64,000 bases of DNA from Nocardia terrae (GTDB lineage Bacteria; Actinomycetota; Actinomycetes; Mycobacteriales; Mycobacteriaceae). The translations under genes were made by a program, and so were the position numbers. Below the pieces are notes generated by a model. The model ran no database searches and had not been told where the DNA came from. It saw only the letters and a program-made list of their open reading frames with translations. The stretch is from contig NZ_WRPP01000001.1 in assembly GCF_009760405.1 (NCBI RefSeq), forward strand, positions 806,001 to 870,000, in the 5' to 3' direction. Below are positions 20,313-28,024 of the stretch, piece by piece. Within the stretch, counting starts at the first letter, position 1. Every line of letters begins with the position of its first letter.

Positions 20313-21056
20313 TTGTCGAGCGTCGGATCCACCATCGATGCCGGTTTCGTGGCCAGGCACGCCGAGCTGGCCCGCGGTTACGGCGGCGGAGGTGATCCCG
20401 CCGATCCGGCTCTCGTGCAAGCGATGCAGATGGTGCTGCACATTCCGAAGAACGATCCGCCCGCCCGCAGCGCGCTGCTCGCGGCCGCCGCGTCGTCGGT
20501 GGTGGCACTGTGTCTTGACGAGCGGGTCGGCCCCGAGGGGGAATGGGAGCAGCGCTATCTCGCCTGGAAACGCTCCCGCATCCGCAAGGTGGCGCGGCGG
20601 GCGCGCGGCGCGCAGTGGCTGGCCGCGCAGGAAGTCGACGGTGTCACAGTCGAATTCGCGGGCGCGCAGGCGCGGGCCTTCGTGCCGGGCCCGGTCGGCG
20701 AGGTGGACGCGCGCATCAAACGCCTGCAGATCAGCGGCACCGAACTTCCCCTGGACGAACCGATCGCAATCGATCCGGAATCTCCCGTGCTGTGGGTGAA
20801 TGCGGAATTGGGTATGACTGTAGGTAAGGCCGCGGCACAGGTAGGGCACGCGAGCATGTTGCTGGCGGGTGCGCTGCCGGTGCGGCGGGCGTATGCCTGG
20901 GCCGCGCAAGGGTTCCGGTGCACCGTTGCGGAGGCCGATCCGGGCCGCTGGGCGGAATTGCAGCGGCACGTGGCGGAGGGCAGCGCGGTGGCGGTGCGCG
21001 ATGCCGGGTTCACCGAGGTGGCTCCGGGATCGACGACGGTGATCGCGGTGCCCTGA
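20313..21056 (+). CDS. Peptidyl-tRNA hydrolase Pth2-like protein
   Basis: A 247-residue protein. Its C-terminal half (from about 160) has the Pth2 hallmark MTVGKAAAQVGHASMLL (family M.KGK.AAQ..HA) and ends in a typical strand GSTTVIAV. The N-terminal half is a basic helical extension (KRSRIRKVARRARGA) not found in short archaeal Pth2. It could hydrolyse peptidyl-tRNA like archaeal/eukaryotic Pth2, although actinobacteria also have Pth1, so a divergent role is possible. TTG 20313 sits 5 bases after AGGAG; GTG 20307 overlaps that site and is less likely. It lies 19 bases after the chagasin-like gene and is probably cotranscribed. Confidence 0.78.
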   Translation: MSSVGSTIDAGFVARHAELARGYGGGGDPADPALVQAMQMVLHIPKNDPPARSALLAAAASSVVALCLDERVGPEGEWEQRYLAWKRSRIRKVARRARGAQWLAAQEVDGVTVEFAGAQARAFVPGPVGEVDARIKRLQISGTELPLDEPIAIDPESPVLWVNAELGMTVGKAAAQVGHASMLLAGALPVRRAYAWAAQGFRCTVAEADPGRWAELQRHVAEGSAVAVRDAGFTEVAPGSTTVIAVP

Positions 21057-21215
21057 TCAGTTGAGGAGACACAGTCGGTTGAACAGACCCGGCCGGGTGT
21101 CGCAATAGCGAAACCGAATAGTGGGTGCGCTGACCTATATGGGTAGCGCGTATCGACTTAACAGACCGGGTGGGTAAGGATCGATTCACGAGTTTCCGCG
21201 GAAGGAAACCACGAC

Positions 21216-21437
21216 ATGACAACACTGTTGGTTGTTCTCATCGTGTGGACGGTGCTCTCGGTCCCAGTGGCACTGATCCTGGCACGCATGTTCCGGGCCG
21301 GCGGCGCGGCCGCGCGGGACCGGGAAATGCTGGGACTCGAACGCGAGCTGTCGGAATTCGACACTCGCGCAAACGAAATCGCCTACCGGCCGCGCTCATC
21401 GGAGGATGACACGCACAGAGTTTTCCCACCGCGTTGA
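21216..21437 (+). CDS. Small single-span membrane protein (73 aa)
   Basis: Not recognised. ATG 21216 has GGAAGGAAA upstream. An N-terminal membrane span (about 3-24, TTLLVVLIVWTVLSVPVALILA) precedes a short basic then acidic cytoplasmic tail with ERELSEFD. It lies 25 bases before the chosen ABC ATPase start, and the ATPase frame is open back through its 3' end, so coupling is likely. No function is claimed. Confidence 0.65.
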   Translation: MTTLLVVLIVWTVLSVPVALILARMFRAGGAAARDREMLGLERELSEFDTRANEIAYRPRSSEDDTHRVFPPR

Positions 21438-21462
21438 CGGTCGTCCGGGGCAGTGGTCCAAG

Positions 21463-22314
21463 ATGGACCCCGTGCCGCAACCGGATCCCGATCTGCTCAT
21501 CGATTTCAGCGACGTCACCGTCCGACGTTCCGGACATACCTTGGTCGGTCCGGTCACCTGGCAGGTGGAATTGGACGAACGCTGGGTGGTGCTCGGCCCC
21601 AACGGAGCCGGGAAGACCTCCCTGCTGCGGATGGCCGCCGCCGAGATGCACCCGACCTCCGGTGTCGCCAACCTGCTCGGCGAGACCCTCGGTCGCACCG
21701 ACATCAACGAGCTACGCCCGCGCATCGGAATCTCCTCGGCGGCCATCGCCAGCCGGGTGCCGCTCGACGAGAAGGTCGCCGACCTGGTGGTGTCCGCCGG
21801 ATACGCGGTGATGGGCCGCTGGCGCGAGCGCTACGACGACATGGATACAGACCGTGCGGTCGACATTCTGGAAAGCCTGGGCGCGGAACACCTTTCCGAT
21901 CGCACCTACGGGACCCTCTCGGAGGGCGAACGCAAGCGAGTGCTCATCGCCCGCGCGCTCATGACCGACCCCGAACTGCTGCTGCTCGACGAACCCGCCG
22001 CGGGCCTGGATCTGGGCGGCCGCGAGGAACTGGTGGAACGCCTCGGCGATCTGGCCGCCGATCCCGACGCCCCCGCCACCGTCCTGGTCACCCACCACGT
22101 CGAGGAGATCCCGCCGGGCTTCACCCACGCCATGCTCCTCAACGAAGGGAGCGTGGTCGCGCAGGGCCTGCTCTCGGATGTGCTGACCTCGGAGAACCTG
22201 AGTGAGGCCTTCCGTCAATCGATTCAGCTGGACCGTATCGACGGCCGCTACTTCGCCCGCCGCAGCCAGCGCTTCGGCCGCCACCGCAGCGGACCCGCCT
22301 CTCCGCGTCTCTAG
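21463..22314 (+). CDS. ABC transporter ATP-binding protein (ModF/PhnC-like, stand-alone)
   Basis: A 283-residue ATPase. Walker A is GPNGAGKTSLLRMAA, the signature motif LSEGERKRVLIARAL, Walker B ELLLLDEPAAGLDL, and the H-loop VLVTHHVEEI. The start is uncertain: ATG 21463 gives the conserved N-terminus, but ATG 21406 is in frame. It matches in type and place the ABC ATPase next to serB2 in M. tuberculosis (Rv3041c). No permease adjoins it, so it may act with a distant permease or in another ATPase role. Confidence 0.87.
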   Translation: MDPVPQPDPDLLIDFSDVTVRRSGHTLVGPVTWQVELDERWVVLGPNGAGKTSLLRMAAAEMHPTSGVANLLGETLGRTDINELRPRIGISSAAIASRVPLDEKVADLVVSAGYAVMGRWRERYDDMDTDRAVDILESLGAEHLSDRTYGTLSEGERKRVLIARALMTDPELLLLDEPAAGLDLGGREELVERLGDLAADPDAPATVLVTHHVEEIPPGFTHAMLLNEGSVVAQGLLSDVLTSENLSEAFRQSIQLDRIDGRYFARRSQRFGRHRSGPASPRL

Positions 22315-22356
22315 CGGGCGGCAGATTGCCGTAGCCGGTCCCGCACCCGTACCGCG

Positions 22357-22370
22357 GTTGGGTACCCAAC
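22357..22370. promoter_or_regulatory. Perfect 14-bp palindrome upstream of the lipoprotein gene
   Basis: GTTGGGTACCCAAC is a perfect palindrome without a loop, between the ABC ATPase stop (22314) and the lipoprotein start (22509). A loop-free palindrome suits a dimeric regulator better than a terminator. The protein that would bind is unknown. Confidence 0.35.
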
Positions 22371-22508
22371 GATTTCGGGGCTACCCGATGAGATACCCCC
22401 CTCGCAGCGAGATCAGTTGTCACGTCGCGAATCGCGGCGCGCTGCGATTGCGTCTGTTGCCACCGGCGGGCAAACTGTCCGCAAATGCCGGGTACGGAGG
22501 GAGCAGGC

Positions 22509-22955
22509 GTGGGCCGGAGCATCGGTGCGATCGGGATACTCGCGGTCGCCCTCGCCGCGTCCGGATGTGTGGCCGATCCTCCGGCCGCACAGAAGGTTTC
22601 GAACTCCCACGCCGCGGAGACCCTCGGCAAGGCGGCGGTCCCCGCGGACCTGAACGGCAAGACGGTGCAGCTCAGCTATGAGAGCGGCTCGGGTGGGACG
22701 ATCATGTTCTCCGCCGACGGGCGCACCGTCACCTACACCGCCGCGGACACCGGCCGCCGGACCACCACCCCGGTCGCGGTCGAGTCCGTGGAGGCGGGCA
22801 TCTTCCTGGTTACCTGGACCGACGACAGCGGCGCGGTGATCAGCCAGGTGCAGGACTACCGCACCGGCAAGGTCGAGGGCACCTGGACCCGCCGCGACGC
22901 CTCCGGTCAGGCGGTCATCGAAACCCGCCTCGGATCAGTCCATTTGACGGACTGA
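22509..22955 (+). CDS. Putative lipoprotein with MoaF-like calycin domain
   Basis: A 148-residue protein. GTG 22509 has GGAGGGA about 7 bases upstream. The signal peptide ends in a lipobox ALAASGC, predicting a lipid-anchored extracytoplasmic protein. The mature part is a beta-rich domain (NGKTVQLSYESGSGG, FSADGRTVTYTA, GIFLVTWTDDSGAVISQVQDY, GKVEGTW) that resembles MoaF/lipocalin-like domains, which bind small hydrophobic ligands. Catalysis is not evident. It precedes the NUDIX gene by 46 bases on the same strand. Confidence 0.68.
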   Translation: MGRSIGAIGILAVALAASGCVADPPAAQKVSNSHAAETLGKAAVPADLNGKTVQLSYESGSGGTIMFSADGRTVTYTAADTGRRTTTPVAVESVEAGIFLVTWTDDSGAVISQVQDYRTGKVEGTWTRRDASGQAVIETRLGSVHLTD

Positions 22956-23001
22956 CCGGCGAAACCCCGGTGAGTTATATCGCTTAGCCGGGGCAACGGT
23001 T

Positions 23002-23856
23002 ATGGTGCGAAATGTGAGCGAAGCAATTGCCCAGCCCGACTCCCAGCCCGCCGCGCGGCCCATCAAGGACGCTTCCACGGTGATGCTGGTGCGCGACGGT
23101 GCGCGCGGGCCCGAGGTGTTCCTGCAGCGTCGAGTCGGCGGCATGGCCTTCGCGGCCGGCATGACCGTCTTCCCGGGCGGCGGCGTCGACCCGTCGGACG
23201 CGTCCATCGCCCTGGACTGGGCCGGACCCGAACCGGCCTGGTGGGGCGAGCGATTCGGCACGGACGCGGGCCGGGCGCAGGCGCTGGTGTGCGCGGCGGT
23301 GCGCGAGCTGTTCGAGGAGTGCGGGGTGCTGCTGGCGGGTCCGACCGCGGACAGCGTCGTCGGCGACACCTCGATCTACGCCGAGGCCCGCGGGCAGCTG
23401 GAACGGCGGGAACTGTCCTTCGCCGAATTCCTCACCCGCGAGAACCTGGTGCTGCGGGCGGATCTGCTGCGGCCCTGGGACAACTGGATCACGCCGGTGA
23501 TCGAGCCGCGCCGCTACGACACCCGGTTCTTCGTCGCGGTGCTGCCGGAGGGCCAGCTCGCGGACGGCGCGACCTCCGAGGCCGAGGTCGTCATCTGGTG
23601 CACCCCCGTCGAGGCCATCGACCGTTGGCGCGAGGGCCTGGACGTGCTGCTGCCGCCGACCTGGACCCAGCTCACCGCGCTGAACGAATTCGCCTCCACC
23701 GCCGAGATTCTCGCGGCCGAGCGGACCATCGAACCGATCATGCCGGTGTACGACCCGTCGGGCGGCGGTCCGGCCCTGGCCTTCCCGCACGCCGACCGCT
23801 ACTTCGCCGAGCTGCCGGACAACTCGCGCATCCGGGGTTCACAGCGGCCCGAGTAG
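23002..23856 (+). CDS. NUDIX hydrolase (NUDT19-like)
   Basis: A 284-residue protein. It opens with KDASTVMLVRDGARGPEVFLQRR and MTVFPGGGVDPSD. The Nudix box is extended: G..VD then a long insertion and AVRELFEECGVLL, matching the RELFEE core. The long insertion and C-terminal extension match the NUDT7/NUDT19 type, which can hydrolyse CoA derivatives. M. tuberculosis Rv3040c occupies the same place. ATG 23002 is used; GTG 23014 is an in-frame alternative. The CoA substrate is inferred from the subfamily and from the adjacent enoyl-CoA hydratase gene. Confidence 0.87.
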   Translation: MVRNVSEAIAQPDSQPAARPIKDASTVMLVRDGARGPEVFLQRRVGGMAFAAGMTVFPGGGVDPSDASIALDWAGPEPAWWGERFGTDAGRAQALVCAAVRELFEECGVLLAGPTADSVVGDTSIYAEARGQLERRELSFAEFLTRENLVLRADLLRPWDNWITPVIEPRRYDTRFFVAVLPEGQLADGATSEAEVVIWCTPVEAIDRWREGLDVLLPPTWTQLTALNEFASTAEILAAERTIEPIMPVYDPSGGGPALAFPHADRYFAELPDNSRIRGSQRPE

Positions 23857-23860
23857 TTCA

Positions 23861-24013
23861 TCAGTACTGCGGTGTGCCCGCCGCCCACAGCGCCACCAGG
23901 AACACCCGGATCCAATAGGACGCCGGTTTCTCCTGCACCGTCGCACAGGACGGACACCTGCTTCCGGGGGCCGGAAGGGTCAGGTCGCAGGTGGGACACC
24001 ACATTTCACGCAT
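23861..24013 (-). CDS. Zinc-ribbon micro-protein (50 aa)
   Basis: A 50-residue product starting at ATG 24013, with GTGGAG 7 bases upstream. It carries two CxxC knuckles (CPTCDLTLPAPGSRCPSC), the spacing of a zinc ribbon, followed by a hydrophobic stretch IRVFLVALWAAG near the C-terminus that could anchor it to the membrane. It ends 4 bases from the convergent NUDIX stop. Homology was not recognised; the start signal and paired cysteines argue that it is real. Confidence 0.6.
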   Translation of the reverse strand: MREMWCPTCDLTLPAPGSRCPSCATVQEKPASYWIRVFLVALWAAGTPQY

Positions 24014-24089
24014 TGAGAACTCCACGATCGAGCACGCCCGCACGGGCGGAGGGACACCGTATCCGGCGCCCGGGCTAGGGTGATCGGCT

Positions 24090-24857
24090 GTGGCCGAATT
24101 CGTGACCGTGGACCGGGGTGTGGCGGAGGGTGTCGCCGTCGTGCGCATCGCCCGCCCGCCGATGAATCTGATCGATCTCCAGGTGGCGCTCGAGGTCGCC
24201 GCCGCCGCCGACGAGATCGCGGCGGACGCGGGGATCGCGGCGGTCGTGGTCTACGGCGACGAGCGGGTCTTTTCGGCGGGTGACGAAATGGCCGAGCTGG
24301 CGCAGCTCACGCCCGCGCAGGCGGAAGCGATGGTCGCGGACTTCCAGTCGGCGCTGAACAGCCTGGCCCGGCTGCCGCAGCCGACCGTGGCCGCCATCAG
24401 CGGATACGCCCTCGGCGCGGGCCTCGAACTGGCCCTGGCCGCCGACCGCCGCATCATCGGCGACAACGTGAAACTGGGCCTGCCGCAGATCAAGGCCGGT
24501 CTGATCCCGTTGGCGGGCATCCGCCGCCTGGGCCTGCTCATCGGCCCGTCGCATGCCAAGGATCTGGTCTACAGCGGCCGTTTCGTGGACCCGAAGGAGG
24601 CCGCGGCCCTCGGTCTGGTCGACGAGGTCGTCGCCCCCGACGATGTGTTCGCCGCCGCCCTGCGGTGGGCGAAGCAGTTCACCGGCGGACCGCGCCTCGC
24701 GCTGGCGGCGGCCAAGCGGGTGTTCGAGGCGGGCACGCACGGCCACGATCGCGCGCGCCGCGAGTGGGCCGAGCTGTTCGGCACCGAGGATCAGCAGGTT
24801 GGAACACGTTCCTATTTGGTCGACGGTCCGGATATGGCCCGGTTCACCGGCCGTTAA
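24090..24857 (+). CDS. Enoyl-CoA hydratase/isomerase family protein
   Basis: A 255-residue crotonase-fold enzyme. The oxyanion-hole segments are ERVFSAGDEMAEL and ISGYALGAGLELALAADRR, and catalytic-type glutamate positions lie in LGLPQIKAGLIPLAGI, where the usual second Glu (PE.xLG) is replaced (PQIKAG). This suggests altered chemistry or a non-hydratase role. It corresponds to Rv3039c (EchA17) by position. The GTG start is at 24090. It acts on acyl-CoA esters in beta-oxidation-type pathways. It lies 47 bases before the methyltransferase gene on the same strand. Confidence 0.88.
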   Translation: MAEFVTVDRGVAEGVAVVRIARPPMNLIDLQVALEVAAAADEIAADAGIAAVVVYGDERVFSAGDEMAELAQLTPAQAEAMVADFQSALNSLARLPQPTVAAISGYALGAGLELALAADRRIIGDNVKLGLPQIKAGLIPLAGIRRLGLLIGPSHAKDLVYSGRFVDPKEAAALGLVDEVVAPDDVFAAALRWAKQFTGGPRLALAAAKRVFEAGTHGHDRARREWAELFGTEDQQVGTRSYLVDGPDMARFTGR

Positions 24858-24904
24858 GCGGCCCGATAACACCGTTCACCGGGGTATTCATTAGGCTGCC
24901 CTGC

Positions 24905-25882
24905 ATGACAGTTGGTCCTGAAGACCCCGCGCCGAACCCGCACGCCACCGAGGCGGAGGTCCAGGCCGCGTATAGCGACAACAAGCTGGCCCAGGTCCTG
25001 TACCACGACTGGGAAGCCGAGACCTACGACGACAAGTGGTCGATCTCCTACGACGAGCGCTGCATCGAGTACGCGCGCGGTCGTTTCGACGCCGTCGCCC
25101 CCGCTGACGAGGTGCCCTACGAGCGGGCCCTCGAACTGGGCTGTGGCACCGGCTTCTTCCTGCTGAACCTGATGCAGGCCGGAGTCGCGAAGCGCGGCTC
25201 GGTCACCGACCTGTCCCCGGGCATGGTCAAGGTCGCCACCCGCAACGGCCAGAACCTGGGCCTGGACGTCGACGGCCGCGTCGCCGACGCCGAGACCATC
25301 CCGTACGAGGACGACACCTTCGACCTGGTCGTCGGCCACGCCGTGCTGCACCACATCCCGGATGTGGAGCTGGCGCTCAAGGAGTGCCTGCGCGTGCTGA
25401 AGCCGGGCGGCCGCTTCGTGTTCGCCGGTGAGCCGACCACCATCGGCAACCTCTACGCGCGCAAGCTCGGCCAGATCACCTGGAAGATCACCACCAACGT
25501 CACCAAGCTGCCGTTCCTGAGCGACTGGCGTCGCCCGCAGTCCGAGCTCGACGAGTCCTCCCGGGCCGCCGCCCTCGAGGCCGTGGTGGACCTGCACACC
25601 TTCGACCCGGCCGACCTCGAGCGCATGGCCACCAGCGCCGGCGCGGTCGACGTGCTGGCCAAGACCGAGGAATTCGCCGCCGCCCTGTGGGGCTGGCCGG
25701 TCCGCACCTTCGAGGCCGCGGTCCCCGAGGAGAAGCTGACCTGGCGCTACCGCATGGCCCAGTACAAGGCGTGGCTGGCGTTCTCGGCCCTCGACGAGAA
25801 GGTGCTGCGCCACGTGGTGCCGCGGCAGTTCTTCTACAACGCCATGATCACCGGTGTGAAGCCCGGCGCTTCCGCCAAGTAG
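24905..25882 (+). CDS. SAM-dependent class I methyltransferase
   Basis: A 325-residue methyltransferase. SAM motif I is ALELGCGTGFFLLNL, motif II is near DVDGRVADAETIPYEDDTFDLVVGHAVLHHI, given in parts, and the post-motif is LKECLRVLKPGGRFVFAGEP. The extended C-terminus (PFLSDWRRPQSEL to the end) is larger than in UbiE-type enzymes. It matches Rv3038c in position. The acceptor substrate is unknown; the position beside the MGLP region makes a polysaccharide or lipid acceptor thinkable. ATG 24905 starts after a short leader. Confidence 0.88.
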   Translation: MTVGPEDPAPNPHATEAEVQAAYSDNKLAQVLYHDWEAETYDDKWSISYDERCIEYARGRFDAVAPADEVPYERALELGCGTGFFLLNLMQAGVAKRGSVTDLSPGMVKVATRNGQNLGLDVDGRVADAETIPYEDDTFDLVVGHAVLHHIPDVELALKECLRVLKPGGRFVFAGEPTTIGNLYARKLGQITWKITTNVTKLPFLSDWRRPQSELDESSRAAALEAVVDLHTFDPADLERMATSAGAVDVLAKTEEFAAALWGWPVRTFEAAVPEEKLTWRYRMAQYKAWLAFSALDEKVLRHVVPRQFFYNAMITGVKPGASAK

Positions 25883-25900
25883 GCCGGTCCGCGAAAACCC

Positions 25901-27202
25901 GTGGGCTACGCCTTCACTCGCGACGACATCGCCTACCTCACCAGTCCGGCCGGCGCGGCCGCCCTGGCCGAGGTGGGCGATGTCGCGCTCACCCCCGCCT
26001 CGCTCCTGAAAGACCTGGAGCGAGTGCGCAAGTCGCACGGTGACCGTGCGCCGGGACTGGTGGAAACGGTCCGCCTGCGCCGCCGCGCGACGGTCAAGCT
26101 CGACGGCGCGGGGGACTGGCTGTTCACCGACGACGCCCTGCAGCAGGCGACCCCCTCGGCTGTCGCTCGGCACCGAGCACGGCGCCTGGCGGGCCGTACG
26201 GTTCACGACGTGACGTGCTCGATCGGCGCGGAGCTTGCCGAACTGGCACGCGTTTGTCCCGCGGTCATCGGCAGCGACCTCGACGACGTCCGCCTCGCGA
26301 TGGCTGCCAACAATCTCGGGCTCACCGCCCATCCCGAGGACTCTCTCCGTCCTTCCGGCGCGCCTTCGGCCGGAATCCACACGGCGGGAATGGATCCCGG
26401 CCAAAAGCAGGCCGGGATAACGGGTGCTGTGGCGGATACGCCCCGAAAGGTGCTGCTGGCCAAAGCGGATGCCCTTGTGCCGTGCAGCACCGCGGAGGTG
26501 GTGATTGCCGACCCGGCCCGCCGCGCGGATGGCCGCCGCACCCATGACCCGGCCAAACTCCAGCCCCCGCTGCCGGACCTGCTCGCGGCCTACTCCGGTC
26601 GCGATCTGGCCGTAAAGTGCGCTCCCGGACTGGATTTCGACAAGCTCGCCTGGGCGGGCGAGGTCGAAGTCGTCTCCCTCGACGGCGCGGTGCGTGAAGC
26701 CTGCCTGTGGTCACCGGGCCTCACCGAGCCGGACGTCACGCGCCGGGCCACGGTGCTGTCCTCGAGCGCCGACCCGTGGACCCTGACCGACGCCGAACCC
26801 GACGACATCCCCGAGCGCGAGCCGGGGGAGTGGATCATCGACCCCGACGGCGCAGTGGTCCGCGCCGGTCTGGTCCGCCACTACGCGGCGAAACACGGCC
26901 TGTGGCAACTGGATCCCCGCATCGCCTACCTCACCGGCGACCAGGTGCCGGAGGGCGTGCGCGGCTTCCGCATCCTCGACCGCATGGAGTTCCGCGAGAA
27001 GCCGCTGCGCGCCGAACTCCACCGCCGCGACTGCGGTCCCCTCGAGATCCTGGCCCGCGGCGTCGACATCGACCCGGACGCCCTGCGCAATCGCCTCAAA
27101 CCGCGTGGCTCCCAACCGCATACGCTGGTCGTCACCCGCATCGGCCGAACCGCGACCGTCTTCGTCTGCGCGACGCCGGTGGCATCCGCCGCTCCCCGTT
27201 GA
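25901..27202 (+). CDS. Methyltransferase (Rv3037c-like, THUMP-like C-terminus) with an in-frame repeat insertion
   Basis: A 433-residue protein, GTG 25901, 18 bases after the preceding gene. It has an N-terminal helical region, a degenerate class I methyltransferase core (VHDVTCSIGAELAELA; VIGSDLDDVRLAMAANN; VVIADPARRADGRRTHDPAKL, with the DPARR active-site motif) and a C-terminal THUMP-like domain (RDCGPLEILARGVDIDP, LVVTRIGRTATVFVC). The position matches Rv3037c, which is usually grouped with MGLP synthesis genes. Between the MAANNLGL strand and the KADALVPC strand there are about 38 extra residues (roughly 146-184), encoded by a palindromic repeat; the frame is kept. Confidence 0.83.
   Translation: MGYAFTRDDIAYLTSPAGAAALAEVGDVALTPASLLKDLERVRKSHGDRAPGLVETVRLRRRATVKLDGAGDWLFTDDALQQATPSAVARHRARRLAGRTVHDVTCSIGAELAELARVCPAVIGSDLDDVRLAMAANNLGLTAHPEDSLRPSGAPSAGIHTAGMDPGQKQAGITGAVADTPRKVLLAKADALVPCSTAEVVIADPARRADGRRTHDPAKLQPPLPDLLAAYSGRDLAVKCAPGLDFDKLAWAGEVEVVSLDGAVREACLWSPGLTEPDVTRRATVLSSSADPWTLTDAEPDDIPEREPGEWIIDPDGAVVRAGLVRHYAAKHGLWQLDPRIAYLTGDQVPEGVRGFRILDRMEFREKPLRAELHRRDCGPLEILARGVDIDPDALRNRLKPRGSQPHTLVVTRIGRTATVFVCATPVASAAPR
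26358..26418 (+). repeat. ~61-bp double-hairpin repeat, copy 1 (inside the methyltransferase gene)
   Basis: It runs from GCGCGCC through GGCCGGAATCCAC to the perfect 9-bp hairpin ATCCCGGCC-AAAAGCA-GGCCGGGAT (26394-26418). The reverse complement of 57064-57124 aligns with it over nearly the whole length (GCGCGCC, TCGGCCGGAATCCAC, TGGAT.CCGGCC, AGCAGGCCGG), so the two are copies of one family. It is translated in frame within the gene at 25901-27202. Confidence 0.8.
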
Positions 27203-27216
27203 CACAATCGGTCCTG

Positions 27217-27604
27217 GCCGGGCCATCGAGAAGCCGATCGCCGACACCACCGACCACGACTTCGATCGCTCATCGGGCGCGATACCCGCACGCGTTCAAA
27301 CACCCTGCGCGCCACCGCCCGCCACTTGGCCGACAGCCTCCAAGGCGGTCCGCATGGTGATCGCCGCGGCCAAGGAACTGGGCGCGCGCGGCATTACCGT
27401 CAACGCGGTCACCCCCGGCCCGACCGACGACGACTTCTTCCGTGGCGCGGAACCCCCGAATCCATTGCGGCCGCGGCCCCGCGCAACCCGCACGGCCGCC
27501 TCGGGCTGCCCTCCGACATCGCGCCCGTGGTCGCCTGGTTGGTCGGCGACGAGGCCGGCTGGGTGTCGGGCCAGACCATCCGAGCCAACGGCGCGATGTT
27601 CTGA
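27217..27604 (+). pseudogene. Decayed SDR-family oxidoreductase gene
   Basis: Remnants of a short-chain dehydrogenase lie in changing frames. One segment reads KPIADTTDHDFDR (the family D.TD.DFD.V region). Another frame reads TLRATARHLAD. A third reads AAAKELGARGITVNAVTPGPTDDDFFRG. After a further shift it reads RNPHGRLGLPSDIAPVVAWLVGDE, then GWVSGQTIRANGAMF and a stop at 27604. The N-terminal half with the TGxxxGIG cofactor site and the YxxxK centre is absent. At least three frame changes or deletions make it non-functional. It lies at the edge of the accessory segment between the MGLP-region genes. Confidence 0.85.
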
Positions 27605-27614
27605 TCGTGCCGAC

Positions 27615-28013
27615 TCAGCCCTGATAGGTGGCGTGGGTCGGGCGCATGACGAGGACGACGCGGTCCGGGTGGTCGCCGACCGGCTTCTGATAGGAGAGTC
27701 CGTAGCGCTGGGCGAGGACGTCGAAGAACTCGCCCTCGGGGTCGGCGTCGATGCGTTCTATGACCCCGCGCACCTCGAGGTAGCGGTACGGGGCTTCCGG
27801 GTCGTTGATGCTCACCGCCACGTGCGGGTCGCGAGCAGTGTTGCGGTGCTTGGCCCGTGTCGTGGTCGTGGTGAACCGCAGGAATTCCCCGTCCCAGATC
27901 TGCCAGATCGGGGTCACCTGCGGGGTGCCGTCGGGGTTCAGCGTCGCCATGTGGGCGAACAGCGGGCGGGTGAGCAGGTCGGCGTACTTGTCGGGGATGA
28001 TCGGGTGGGTCAT
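27615..28013 (-). CDS. PPOX-class F420-dependent split-barrel protein
   Basis: A 132-residue flavin/deazaflavin split-barrel protein. ATG 28013 has AAGGAG 6 bases upstream. Typical features are PLFAHMATLNPDGTPQVTPIWQIW, FTTTTTRAKHRN and AVSINDPEAPYRYLEVRG. Members of this group reduce substrates with F420H2. It starts 11 bases after the upstream propeller lipoprotein gene ends, so the two form an operon. The MarR-family gene at 29144, divergent from the pair, is the probable regulator. Confidence 0.88.
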   Translation of the reverse strand: MTHPIIPDKYADLLTRPLFAHMATLNPDGTPQVTPIWQIWDGEFLRFTTTTTRAKHRNTARDPHVAVSINDPEAPYRYLEVRGVIERIDADPEGEFFDVLAQRYGLSYQKPVGDHPDRVVLVMRPTHATYQG

Positions 28014-28024
28014 GGTGTGCTCCT

